Shown in pieces: positions 17,766-29,100 of a DNA stretch of 46,163 bases. Under the pieces are notes generated by a model that saw only the letters and a list, made by a program, of their open reading frames with translations, had not been told where the DNA came from and did no database searches. A program made the translations under genes and the position numbers. This stretch comes from Mesostigma viride (Eukaryota; Streptophyta; Mesostigmatophyceae; Mesostigmatales; Mesostigmataceae): positions 1 to 46,163 of the forward strand of contig RPFO01001459.1 of the NCBI GenBank assembly GCA_009746045.1. The letters run 5' to 3'. The stretch's first letter is position 1; every line of letters starts with the position of its first letter.

Positions 17766-18683
17766 ACACTGAAAATGGGGGCATTCTGGTTGTAGAGATC
17801 GCTGCTGCAGGGCCCGAGCATGCTGTTGTTGTCGAAAGCCAACCTGGTAACGTTGTGTGCATCGTAATTTGACTGTCATTGTAGCAATGATGGGCTTGTT
17901 GGCCTGGCACAGGTCAAATAATTGTTTCTACATATTGGTAATACGTAGGAAAGCACTCCAATGGACCATGCAGGCAGCAAGAAAGGAACGATAAGTTTTA
18001 AATTGAAAAACTGATTGGTAGTCATTGTTTAAAAAAACAACCATCCATTGCATATGCGCACTGTCACCCCCTCGTTTCTGTACTGTACCGGCATGGCCAG
18101 GAATATCTGGTGACATGCTCAGTAAAAATAACAGTATTTATTGTGAGAAACTTACAGCATTGTCAAGGCCGTCAAGTGTCCCAGATTCGGAATGGTGCCA
18201 CTCAAATAGTGTCCATAGAGGCTCCTGCAGGCATTATTTACAATATACACAAGAAAGCATAAACTTTCAAGATTAGCCGGGCAATGGCAAATACGGGTAC
18301 CGGGTGTAAACGCAGGGCCTAAAAATACGGCATAATACGTCACTGGGGGGGTGTAAAATACGCGGTGTAAAATACGCGACTGTTTTTTAGGGCTTTAGGC
18401 TTGTCATTTCACCATTTGTTCCAATTGTCAATCACCCAATTACATCATTAGCACGCTCGAATTGATGATGTTCATGCAGTTCTTGCAAATGAAATTTGTT
18501 GTATATGCTTATTTATTAACATCAGCCACGTGGAAGACAATGCCATTCTCGATAAAAAAAAAAAAAATCGGCAACCAGCTCAGCCAGCTGGGCACCTTTC
18601 TCGACGGTGGGAACCAGCCATTTGGTGATGTTCTGCTGGCCTTTTGTTGGGAGCCGGCGACGAGGCAGCCGGTGCAGCCTAGT
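17766..18683. other. No recognisable gene
   Basis: No gene or RNA is seen. The phrase tgtaaaatacgcg occurs twice near 18350-18380, and a 13-base A run lies near 18557. Confidence 0.4.
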
Positions 18684-18881
18684 TAGGTTAATATTGTGCG
18701 GAAACCTTTTGCCACTTGGCTTCTAAGGTTCCGCACAATATTACCAGCGATAACCACTCGCTGGTACACTCAAGTTCATGCCGGCATGAACTTGAGTGTA
18801 CCAGCGAGTGGTTATCGCTGGTAATATTGTGCGGAACCTTAGAAGCCAAGTGGCAAAAGGTTTCCGCACAATATTAACCTA
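18684..18881. repeat. Perfect 198-bp palindrome (fold-back element 1)
   Basis: The 99-bp arms are exact reverse complements with no spacer; the centre is between 18782 and 18783. Inside each arm are two smaller inverted repeats: AATATTGTGCGGAAACC with GGTTCCGCACAATATT, and ACCAGCGA with TCGCTGGT. Each arm can therefore fold into two hairpins by itself or pair with the other arm. It begins TAGGTTAATATTGTGCGGAA, closely like fold-back element 2 at 22823. No protein is encoded. Confidence 0.97.
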
Positions 18882-18976
18882 CAAAAAATGGCCCGGCACC
18901 TACACGGGTACGTGAGTTTGGAAAAATGGAGTGGCCCACATACCTCAAGTCTGTGGCCCACCTACCTGAAGCAGGA

Positions 18977-19103
18977 GTTGAATAGCTTTTAGCTAGTACT
19001 TTTTGTGCGTCGACTCTAGGTTGGTCAACGCACATCCTGCGCAGGATGTGCGTCAACTTATAAAGTGTCGACACACAAAAAGTAATAGCTAAAGCTATTC
19101 AAC
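18977..19103. repeat. 127-bp imperfect palindrome (fold-back element 3)
   Basis: The arms run from GTTGAATAGCTTT to AAAGCTATTCAAC around a centre TCCTGC|GCAGGA at 19040/19041, with small mismatches and a one-base difference in length. As in element 1, each arm also contains its own inverted repeat (TGTGCGTCGAC with GTCAACGCACA). It lies only 95 bp from element 1. Confidence 0.85.
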
Positions 19104-22100
19104 TGCAGGTCAGGCCCACCTACATAGGTGAAAACTGGCCCACCAGTGGCCCCCGTACATGAGCTGGCATCCGACGTGTAGCATTTATCCATGCACGCAG
19201 TCGAGTTTGCGGCTGCAACTCCAACCATTGAGGGCACAACAAGGCTGCGCAGTCAAAACATGAAATTGCAAAGCCATGGCGCCACTGGCGCACGATCAGC
19301 TACCTATACATGTAATTAGCACACATACGGCAATAGCCATGGCTTACGCTTCTCTCAGGGCGGTCAAGGAACCCAGCTCTGGCGCAAAGGTGCCGGAAAA
19401 CCTGGTTCCCATGTAATTATTGTCCAGATACCTGGGTCAAGGAGGGCACCATCCGCAAAGATGACGATATGTACCCACATAACCACCAAAAGCCAACTTA
19501 AGTTAGCTCTGTCAGTAGCGTATGTAATGACATCAAATTCTATCAGTTCGAAGGCAGGCCACAACCCGGCCGCCGATGCTCATGGGAACACAACTCGCTT
19601 ATCAGAAGGCTAGCTAGCCTTACCCCCACAACGCAGGGAGGGTGGGCGGTAAAAGAAAAGAGGCCGACCTTAGCCACATAGGTGGTCAGTTGCTTTCGTC
19701 TCATTCCGAGGCGCGCGGCCCTGTCTAAACGGCATTTTTTTGCCACGGCAAGTGACACAAACTGGTGTAACTTTGCCGGCTACTGACGCAATAATGCCCG
19801 GGCTGTTAAGTCAGATATTGCATGCAAGATCGATTAATCTCATATCTAGGAGATCCCTATGCCACGACAGTGACTTAATCAGTGGCCGGATTCCAACACA
19901 GTATGTACATAAAAACCTCACTTGTAAGCCTGAGTCACGCCAGAAAACTGGCCATATCTATTATGTAATCCCCAACATTCATCCGTTTCAGGCCGCAATG
20001 GCCTCAAAATGATCGTAACATCAAGGCTCAGACTGTCACCTAGCTGAAGCGGCTATCCTTCCATCGCACTAGGAAGAACTAAGTATGTTCAGAGAACCAC
20101 GATTCTATCAACCGTGGAACTCGGCAGGGTAACCTGAGACTCTTTAATAAACAATGAGTGGAGCACATACAGAAAGCAGGCCACAATCCGGCCGCCCGGA
20201 TGCTCAGACAATAATTGCTTATCAAAAGGCTTGCCTTACCCTTATGTAGCTCACCAAATACATAACAAGTACTAGTCTGCATTTGTATTATCATAGATAG
20301 TATGAGCGTAGAGCTCTCACCAATTACATAAAGGTACTGACTGGTAGTAGACCCGCATATGTACTGCAGGTCAATATCAAATTATGTAGATGGGGTATCA
20401 TATGCATATAAGAACAAATTTGTTTCCTCGAGTGTGGAGTTCACTTACAACTCTGTAACACGGAAGTCTCCGTCCCATGCAATGCAGCAGAAACTTGTTA
20501 AATAATTGCCTTCCGACCAGCTGCTGAGCTGAGCAGGGTTGCCAAACCCAGCCTTGAGGGCCAGCAGGTGCGCTTTGTCATCTGTGTAAGTACATCGTAG
20601 CATGGATCCAATTAACATTGATTGCAAATTGCAAGACAACCATGTATTGGCTTAGTATACTTAGCCAGTGACTTAAGAAAATAAACGTTTACAACGTGTA
20701 ATATAAAAATTTTAGCACATTGTACAGTAATATCTACTAACTCATAACCTCTATAAATCTGCACAGTCTGCACATATACATATTAAGGGGACGGGACATG
20801 CGCGAATTATTTGGCGCCAAAAAATTCGCGCCGGTACAGATGGACCTGTTCAAATTTCACGTGCACGGTGCGCGCACCCCCTGCGGAAGTGGCCATGGCG
20901 ACGGCATTCAGGCGAGACTACCACAACAGGGCAAGCGAAATGCAAAAATTTTACTCGAATAGATCTTAAAGGCAATGAGTTTATGATGTTAGTTTGTGGC
21001 GGAAATTGATCAGCTGGTATACAATATCGCTGTTGTTTTTTAATTATTCCATTGGCATGGGGGGTAATCTGAATTTTTTGGTCGCGCGGAATGAAATAGA
21101 ATTCATGATTGCGGCAGTAAAATCGCGGTTTCGGGGGTTGTTCTGACCGTTAAGCTGGCATGAATATCGGTTGCATCGAATTCTAAACCTCGAGCTCAGT
21201 GGTGCTTTTTCCAGATTTTCGGCCATTATCGGTAAGTAATTGTTCAGACCTGCGCAGTGCGTGTCTGACCTGTCCATGGAAGAACGGGTGTTGTTGCGCG
21301 CCTGGGCGAGGGATTCACGAGAGCAAGGTACAGATTTGTCGCGGATGTTATCTGCTATCATTGCTTTCTTCTAAAGCTCATCGTTCGAAGTTTCTTGCGT
21401 ACTTTTTGGGCAGTTTCCGACAGCTAGCTCGCCGTCGCTTGCCGTTGTGTTGTCGAATACCTGGCAGCTTTAGACTGTTTTCGTTGATGTCGTGATCAGG
21501 GCCGCTTCAGTCGCAGCCTATAGCTCTTCGGAAAGGTATAAGGCATTTCATAAAACGTGTTCTGGCAAGGATGTTGTGCGTATGGACGCTTCTTGTTGTG
21601 TGAGAGTGACGCACCGGCCCTCTCTTCGCAGGCCGCAGCGGCATCACAGCGCCAATGGGCACCCTGAAGGGCCGCCAATGGTTTCTTTGCATTTTTTCGT
21701 GGCCAGGGATGGAAGTGTTTTAGTGATGATGATGTTGGAGATATTGCATTTGTGTGACTGCATGTAGATAGCTGCCACCATAGGTTGTTTGAGCTTTCCT
21801 TTGTTACATGATGATGTGACAATACTACAATGTGCTGAGCCAACCATGGTTGACATGCATGGTCCTGCACGCAAGCTATATACAGTATACCATGTTCCTA
21901 CTTCAGGTTCCTTGCCCTCCTTAGTCCTAGTTTGTCATCCATGCCGGGGAAGGCAGTTTAGGAGGTGTTGTTGTGTTGATTAGCTTGGTACGGCATCAAC
22001 CTTAATTACACTCTAACCTGGGAGAAACATAGGAAATGCTGCTTAGGCATGTTAGGGCTACCATCGTCAAGGCTATGCACATATTTGCAAGGCTGGCCAT

Positions 22101-22259
22101 GCTCGAGGGACGATGAGGACGTATGAGGTGCGTCACTGGCCACCCCTTTGTACTTTCTAAACATACTCAGCATGATTTTGGTGCATGTTGGATGGCATAT
22201 GCAGTGGCATTGTGGGATTACTAGCTTACTGAGTGGTCCTTAGAGCCTTGTCAGGCACC
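19104..22259. other. No recognisable gene; one short dispersed repeat
   Basis: No gene is supported. An 80-bp repeat occurs at 19553-19632 and again at 20170-20240 (shared words: gcaggccacaa-ccggccgcc, gatgctca, gcttatca-aaggct). The part around 21020-21500 has GT/AG-like words and moderately long open frames, so scattered exons cannot be excluded, but I could not assemble a protein. Short frames near 21490-21870 on both strands overlap and neither resembles a known family. Confidence 0.4.
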
Positions 22260-23230
22260 TGGTCATATAGGAAACCCATCAACTTGAGCAGTTCTTGTCA
22301 CAATGACCCCCGGCCACATTGAGCATGCCTTGCCATCAGCGTGCAAGAGTTGATTATGTGTGCTTTGGTCAGTTTGCAGTTGTCGTTGATGAAGAAGGAG
22401 GTGTTAGTGTGGCTAAATGGTTACTCTAATTTCCTTGTAGCGTCTTCATGGGTGGCCGTCTTGGAATGATTGTAACTTGGGCAGTTCTTGTCAGAATGTC
22501 GTCAAACCTTGAACATAGGAGGTACCATATATGTGCAGAGGCTGGTAGTGTGTGGTTTGGCCAGTTTTCACGTGGCTTATGTAGATGTATTAAGGGGTGT
22601 TAGTGTGGTTAAATACTGGCTAAAACCTCCCTTAGCTTCGTCACTGCAGTGTCAACCTGGGATCCGGTTAATAACTTGAGCTGTGGTTGTCAGATGGACC
22701 TCAAACTTTGGGGCTGCATGTCCCCCCACCACTAGTATTTGTAATATGTGGTATGGCATTTTTGGAAGTGTTTATGATTTGTAGGTATACACATTAAAAT
22801 TATTGTTACCTACCTAGTAGTTAGGTGAAATAGTGCCGGAACCTTTTTGCCACTGAGGCACATCGCGCCGGAACACTATTTTGCCCGGATTCACCACTTC
22901 CGAGCACCCGGGCAAATCGGCAAGTTAATTCGGCAGAATTAACTTGGGTGCTCGGAAGACTGTGGTGAATCCGGGCAAAATAGTGTTCCGGCCCGATGTG
23001 CCTCAGTGGCAAAAAGGTTCCGGCACTATTTCACCTTACTTGTGGAGCCTCTTGGATGGCATAGGAAGTGTTAGTGTGCCTTAATAATCACTATTGCCTG
23101 CCTTAGCGCCTGCACCTGTAGGTGGCCAACTGCCAAACGTCATAACTTTCACATTTGTTGTCTTAATGAGCTCAAATTTTGTGGCAGGCTGTTTGCCCAC
23201 ATGTAGTATTTGATTTTGTAGGGCCAGGCC
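22260..23230. repeat. Degenerate tandem repeat, unit about 190-200 bp
   Basis: Phrases recur in the same order: gtgttagtgtgg-taaat near 22398, 22595 and 23066, and cttgtcag-atg---tcaaac near 22489, 22687 and 23160, followed by atgtagtatttg-type words. Copies are strongly diverged. Fold-back element 2 (22823-23036) interrupts the array. No coding function is seen. Confidence 0.55.
22823..23036. repeat. 214-bp imperfect palindrome (fold-back element 2)
   Basis: The outer arms AGGTGAAATAGTGCCGGAAC and its reverse complement enclose nested inverted repeats, with a centre in AAGTTAATTC-ggcag-AATTAACTT. Each arm holds an internal inverted repeat (outer TAGTGCCGGAAC with inner CCGGAACACTA) and a second hairpin (GCCCGG with CCGGGC). 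The order of parts matches element 1 although most bases differ. It sits inside a tandem array, which suggests insertion. Confidence 0.9.
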
Positions 23231-23934
23231 CAAATGATGTGTTATTGATGTGATTTATTTTTTCCAGCCCAAAAAAGTACCTTTTGGTGGGAAAATTATT
23301 AACTCATGAAATACTAATTATTTTGGGGTCCCAATTAGGTGGGAAATTTTCAAACTGGGGCATTTAGAGGAAAATATATTGCAACATGCAAAATGATGCA
23401 CCCATTGTCCTGGGCAAAATGTGTCATAAATAGCGTCTTTTGCTATTTTTAGCTCAATACCGGCGTATAATCGTGTATACCACTCTCAACCAGTGGTGGG
23501 ATGGACCCCCATACATCCCATTTACATGCTAAAATCATCTCTTGGGTACCCCTAGGTCAGCAACGCATGATATTCTATGTATTATGTGGTTTCAGGGGTG
23601 CTGGCATGGGACCCTCAACTTAATCAATTCCATATGCATGCATAAAAGTCATAAACATACATGTGAAAAATAAAGTTCTTGAAACATGGCAAAAAACTGG
23701 GCTCAATTTGGCCACTGCCACTGCCTGAAACACGCCAAAAACTGCCAGTCCTCTTGCATGGTGGAAATTCTTAACAAGCTTATAACTCTTTTTCATTTTT
23801 CAAAGAGGACTGGGGCTTTGCTAGCAATAAGCAAGCATGTAAGCGCGGTCATACTACACACCACCGTGGCCACCAACCATCCCAATCATCTCATTTCCCT
23901 TCAAGCATAACAGGACAACACACTTGCATCATTG
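23231..23934. other. No recognisable gene
   Basis: The sequence is AT-rich with no gene or RNA seen. AATAAAG near 23670 and a short open frame at 23686-23910 are not enough to support a gene. Confidence 0.4.
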
Positions 23935-24268
23935 CTGAGCTTCGCTCATTTTATATAACGCGTGGACGGGCTCAAAGGGGACCGACCTGCCGTAGGTAGC
24001 GTAAGACTAGCGCTTGTCACGAGGGTACTGCACCGGCCGGCCCTTTTTGTGCCCAGGCTGAGTGTGGTTCCGGAGTGCAGGCCTAGGTAGCTTCTAACGT
24101 ACGTCACTAGACCTTGTTACCTGCGCCAGCCGCCAGGCGTGGCGCAGCTGTGATGGGCAGTTAGTACACCTTGTACTTGCGCCAGCCTGCAGGCCTGCGT
24201 GGCGCAATGTGAATGATAGTCAGTACTTAGAGTGGTGTAGGGGACGTAGGGAGGCCTCTTTTCAGCTT
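23935..24268 (+). repeat. Family A, 5' part of an interrupted copy
   Basis: From gctcattttatata-acgcgtggacggg to gggaggcctcttttcagct this matches 25664-25990 closely. It then stops, and the rest of the family resumes at 25325. Confidence 0.85.
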
Positions 24269-25324
24269 CGCAACTTGATCCCAGCATTTGCTGGCAAGGT
24301 CGGCTGGCCGCTATGGCGGCTGCGCTGAATGTAAGACGATGCTATCGACCTCTCCGGGCGTGGAGAGGCCTGGAATTCTTTATGTTCTCCACCATTGAAC
24401 CGTTACAGGCCACGGTAATGGTTGTTGGGTGGGGGGCTCTACGATTTGAGTAAAAGGGTGTGATTTCCGGCGCTGGGCCCACTGACGATTCCCCTCTACC
24501 CCTGGGTGCGGCAAGCAGCTTCCTGACAGCGGGGAAGCTGCGTTTTAAGTCGGACAACGTCAGGGAAGGAGCCATACAGGCCAGGGCCAGCGGCTACGGT
24601 GGAAAGAATCACAGGTGGAGGCGAATCTGCCTCCACGTGGGGATGGCTAGCGCGGGGAGCCAGGGTAGCCCATAACTGCCATTGGATTGAATCCTGAGCC
24701 TGACAGCGGACCCGATCTTTCGGCCTGTGGCCAGACGGTCCCGAGTTTCGGGGAGGATGCGGGGCTGGAGCAAATCTTGGTGGGAGGAACGCGCTCTTCA
24801 TCATTGCCCAGTTTTTTCAGCAAAGAATGCTCTCCTAGCGAGGCTGTAGTTCTGGCTGTTTTACCGCCTTTGTTTTTATCCTGTATGATGCATTATAGGA
24901 AAGCGATAAAGAGTTCGGTTCAGCCAGGGGGGCATATCTATGCCATAAAAATTTCCTACAACAACACAAGCCCTGGTCGGGGCCTTGGCTAAGCAGTTTC
25001 CAAGCCAAGGCCTTGGTAGGGTAGAGGGCCTATCGCTACAAAGGTTTCAATGCCAGGAAATCCCAGCCTCGGGGGTGGGGCTGGTGATGGGTCCTGGGCT
25101 TGTGAGAGACGGTCCGGGGGCGTAAGGCCTATTGAGCAGCCGCTGGAAACCGCCCCCCTAACGGGGGGAACGACATGGGTGCCGCCCTGCGTCCGCCGGG
25201 AAACCGTAGCGGCCACACGGGGGCGGCAGTACAGCCGTGGCAGCGTGCAGGAGGGGGGCCATGGGCGGAAAGAAACTCGGCACCAAGGTTGGCGACAGCC
25301 TTGGTGGCCAGGAAGGAGGTGGGG
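24269..25324. other. About 1-kb segment interrupting a family A copy
   Basis: This GC-rich DNA is unlike its surroundings and separates the two halves of a family A copy. It may be an insertion, or a replacement accompanied by loss of the CCCACC run. I found no target duplication, LTR or terminal inverted repeat. Notable parts are a hairpin CCCCCC-taac-GGGGGG near 25153-25168 and a local inverted repeat around 24983-25015 (gccttggctaag and ccaagccaaggcc). Overlapping open frames exist on both strands (for example 24496-24804 minus, 25050-25421 plus), but none has a recognisable domain. A non-LTR element's 5' region is one guess. Confidence 0.4.
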
Positions 25325-25520
25325 GGGCAACACCTTGTGTTCGAGTATGCTGGGCCCCCAGCATGGTGCTACAATAACCAACTTGATCATGATGTGCACT
25401 GAGTTTGAAGGTGTGGTATAGGTTGTCCGTATAAAGCCTTAGTAGCACACAAAAATGTAAAATAAATGTTTCTCTTGGTGGGAAGGAACTCCAATGGACC
25501 AAAAACAAGAAATGTATTTG
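25325..25520 (+). repeat. Family A, 3' part of an interrupted copy
   Basis: From gcaacaccttgtgttcgagt to aacaagaaatgtatt it is nearly identical to 26019-26206 apart from small gaps. It includes AATAAATG and the ggtgggaaggaactcc end block. Confidence 0.85.
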
Positions 25521-25663
25521 CTGAGCTTCGCTCATTTTATATATTAAAAATATAATTACTTACAGCAGAGTGAAATCACTCAAACCAAAGCAAACGCCCA
25601 GCTATAAACCTATATACAGAGCCATGTCAAAGCTCTATACTACGATAAGACCAAGATCGCTCA

Positions 25664-26207
25664 TTTTATATATGACGCGTGGACGGGCTCAAAGGGGACC
25701 GACCTGGGCACCGTAGGTAGCGTAAGACTAGCGCTTGTCACGAGGGTACTGCACCGGCCGGCCCTTTTTGTGCCGAGGCTGAGTGTGGTTCCGGAGTTCA
25801 GGCCTAGGTAGCTTCTAACGTACGTCACTAGACCTTGTTACCTGCGCCAGCCGCCAGGCGTGGCACAACTGTGATGGGCAGTCAGTACACCTTGTACCTG
25901 CGCCAGCCGGCAGGCCTGCGTGGCGCAATGTGAATGATAGTCAGTACTTAGAGGTGTACAAGGGGACGTAGGGAGGCCTCTTTTCAGCTCCCACCCACCC
26001 ACCCACGCTGCTAAGAGGGGCAACACCTTGTGTTCGAGTATGCTGGGCCCCCAGCATGGTGCTACAATAACCAACTTGATAATGATGTGCACTGAGTTTG
26101 AAGGTGTGGTATAGGCTGTCCGTATAAAGCCTAGCACACAAAAATGTAAAATAAATGTTTCTCTTGGTGGGAAGGAACTCCAATGGACCAAAAACAAGAA
26201 ATGTATT
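25664..26207 (+). repeat. Family A, full-length forward copy
   Basis: This is the most complete copy: cgctcattttatata, gggctcaaaggggaccgacc, a central (CCCA)n run near 25990, and the aagaaatgtatt end. Within it GCGCCAGCC-GCAGGC-GCGTGGC occurs twice as an imperfect internal repeat. No protein is evident. Confidence 0.85.
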
Positions 26208-27015
26208 CATAGTGCAGTTATATCATATACCTTATCATACATGTGAGAGCCTATGCATGCACGTAGGGAATGCCCACTGAGGTTTGGAGACCTACCGACA
26301 AAGGGTTCTATTATAAGTGTCAACCACCAATATAATGGGTAGATTAAGCTTATTTCGATTGCTTCTAACAAGAATAGATATGACTAAAACTGTTTTGCAT
26401 TGCCATGATATGGTGGCGAACGTAGTTGCCGGCACCTGATGGCAGTGGTTTATCACCAAGACTATTCACTCACCCGCATAAGCTTGAAAGCACCCTTGAT
26501 GCAACCCATGGCCACATAACCATGCACTATAAACGTAGCAAAGGAATAAGTAACATCTACGAAGGTGTTCAAACCTGCACAGCTCCCAAAAACCTGCACA
26601 ACTACACTGGGGTAAGGCAAACGGCTGGTAACGTCATCTGAAAAGGGGGTTTTGGAGAGGGGCAGGCAGTGGTCAAGAAAGAGAATCAAGACTTGAACCT
26701 GACAACGCCTTGCAAGCTTAAACTCATGTACAAACATTAAGAAGCCATGAGGCGACGATATTCCGGCTTTATACCAGGCACGGCCGGCGTTACCTTGGCC
26801 CAAGCGGTGCCCGCAAAAGTGGCACTTTGCGGTACACCAACCATGACGTGACAGAGAGGTCGAAATCATCAAATCTATGCTGCCACTTAATTTATTCTAA
26901 TAAAATGGCATTGTATTTACTAAATGTGCAGCACGATAAAAGGTAGAAAGAAACCTATAGATAAACCCTCGAACTTGCGCCGGGACCCAATCGCAGTCGT
27001 CAATTCCGTCCACCT
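26208..27015. other. No recognisable gene
   Basis: A 136-residue minus frame at 26462-26872 shows no known motif and starts without good context. I see no gene or RNA here. Confidence 0.35.
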
Positions 27016-27975
27016 GCCTGATCGCAGTTTTTTCTAGCAATCTAACAGCCCCGACACCGGCTAAATCTCATCCCCGAGAGCTAAAATTTGAGTTGTATCA
27101 TCTATAGGACATGTTAAATCTATTTCCTGAGTTTGACCAGCTAACTCTTCCGCAAACGTTAACTGCATGCATGGGCGCAAGCCGCCATGGCTCTAGAGGT
27201 CGTGCATTTCCAGAACGCACGGAAAAAGTACCCTTACCAGGTGCCTGTACTTTGACCGTACATTTGACCGCTCAGATGAATACCAAATCCAAAATAATCC
27301 CAAAAATATGTCCAAGAAAGATCTTTTTGAGTAGTATTTGAATAAATTTTGAGAGAATTTTCTTGTCAAACATTCTGACCGGGGCGAATTTTCTACGATT
27401 AACCCAAAAACTCAGTCCTCCGGAGTCTGAGGACTGAGTTCAACTCAGTCCTCCTGAGAGGAGTGAGTTCAACTCAGTCCTCTCCATAGGACTGGATACA
27501 AACGACGTGTTAACCCCTAAATGGCCTTACTGCCGATTTTAAGCCAAAAATCGACTTATGTATAGAGCCGATGCATCGGCCCAGGCTTCTCGGGCGACCG
27601 AATGCCGCGAAAACTACATATTGAGAATTTAGAAAAATTTAGCTGGGAAAATCGAAAGTTTATCATTTTCCTCGTGCAGCATGATATTAGTATAGGGTTC
27701 GCGAGCACACTTCTGACAACTTAGGTATATGTAGAGGTATTCGGGCCGGCAAAGTACAAGGGGTCAGGGTACTTGGACACGTACAAGGTGCATTCTGACA
27801 AACGTCGAAGACCTGGCCAGTGATGGCCGCTTGCGCACACGCATGGCATTCACAACGATTGCATTCGAAATTTTGAGCCTTTGAAACTTAAGAAATTGAT
27901 TTTATACACCCTAAAGATCATAAAGCCCAATGTTTGGTTCGCGGGATTATGGCATTTTGTCAGAATATAGCCGAG
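27016..27975. repeat. Large inverted repeat (fold-back) of repeat family C
   Basis: The left part (27016 to about 27260), read in reverse, matches 40340-40617, and the right part (27510-27975) matches 40143 to about 40590 in forward orientation. The two parts here are therefore copies of one family facing each other. Landmarks are gcctgatcgcagtttttt at the left end, ggtcaaagtac, catggcggcttgc, ccgcgaaaact and gaaagttta. The centre (27405-27484) holds hairpins built from ACTCAGTCCTC and GAGGACTGAGT. No protein is seen. Confidence 0.75.
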
Positions 27976-28382
27976 TAGCCGCATCCAGGACTGTTTCATT
28001 TTCCGCCATCAAATTATAATGAAAAGGCCGGATTGTGGGTTCAAGGCAATTCCCAAATAATTGCTACCCTCTGCACATTGCCTATTTGGCGATCTTGAGC
28101 GCAATTTATGCCGCTGGTAGCGTCACTGTGTGCGCAACATCGGATACACTAGCAATTAGACGTAACCTTTAGACATACCGTACTCGTAGCAATTGATCTG
28201 GGCGGACGTCCGATTTGGTTGCGGGATTCTACGAAAGTTTTTTAGTGCTGGAGTTGTACCGTTGGCCCTTGCGTAATTCCTTGCACCGTACGTACACAGC
28301 ACTGTGCTATCATAGGTGGTTTGCCGGAAAATATATAGATAGGGCTCGGTTGTTGTTTGGAATCATACACTGACCCCATGTA

Positions 28383-28485
28383 TAGACGCCGTTGGCGGTA
28401 ATGGGAAATTACTATTAGGCGTCTAGCACTAGTGTTTTATATAGGGTACCGTTGGCGGTAATGGGATATTACTATTAGGTTACCC
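28383..28485. repeat. Two tandem hairpins with constant core and different stems
   Basis: A 27-base core (GTTGGCGGTAATGGGA, then A or T, then ATTACTATTA) occurs at 28391-28417 and 28451-28477, exactly 60 bp apart. Copy 1 is flanked by TAGACGCC and its exact complement GGCGTCTA. Copy 2 is flanked by GGGTACC and GGTTACCC, also complementary with one bulged base. Inside both cores GTAAT can pair with ATTAC. The flanks change but stay able to pair. Confidence 0.8.
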
Positions 28486-29031
28486 GAATCGTTGGCAAAA
28501 CAGATTGTACTACTAAGCATATCATATCTGTACTCATACAATCCGTAAGGATTCCCTAGATATTCCCGCATCTTTGGATTCCGGGACACCACGGACGTGT
28601 ACTTCTCAAGTGTATATATGCCAAATGGCAACCTGTAAATACTGTTAGTCTAGATTCTTTAGTTACGTTATTGTGTGTTTGCCACCTGGAGCTCATTCGT
28701 ACATAGTACTTTGTTTATTGACATCTGGAGCTCGTAGGTTAATTCTGAATTAGGACACGGAATCTACAGAATCTTACGCTTAGTATAAAAGTAAATTTAC
28801 TTTCTAATTCCAAGCACCGTTCATACAATCATCACATCCTCCGTCCACACTTGTCGGTCACTGTTTTGTGTCGTGTACGTTTTGTGTTTACTGTGTAAGT
28901 GTAAAGGTCTTCTAGACCGTAACTTTACTCCGATATTCCAACTGAATTTTATTTTGACAGTTGTACCGAGAAGGTGCCGGCAAGCACGCAGTGCAGATAA
29001 GGGCAGATTCCGTACGTCCAAGTCCGTACCA
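28486..29031. other. No recognisable gene
   Basis: No gene is supported. Overlapping open frames at 28821-29222 (minus) and 28873-29208 (plus) cover the hairpins at 29032-29100, so neither is convincing. Confidence 0.35.
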
Positions 29032-29100
29032 AGTAAGTATGTGAACACATACTTACTACAAGTGTGTGCACGAAATAACATTATTTCGTGCACACACTTG
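29032..29100. repeat. Two adjacent near-perfect hairpins
   Basis: The first is AGTAAGTATGTG, loop AA, CACATACTTACT (29032-29057). The second has 20-base perfect arms, CAAGTGTGTGCACGAAATAA and its complement, with loop CA (29059-29100). One base separates them. There is no following T run to suggest a terminator. Confidence 0.9.

Noticed and set aside
24342-25535. Open frames of 100-136 codons on both strands in the 1-kb segment and family A
   Set aside because: They overlap each other, lack motifs, and several run across repeat boundaries.
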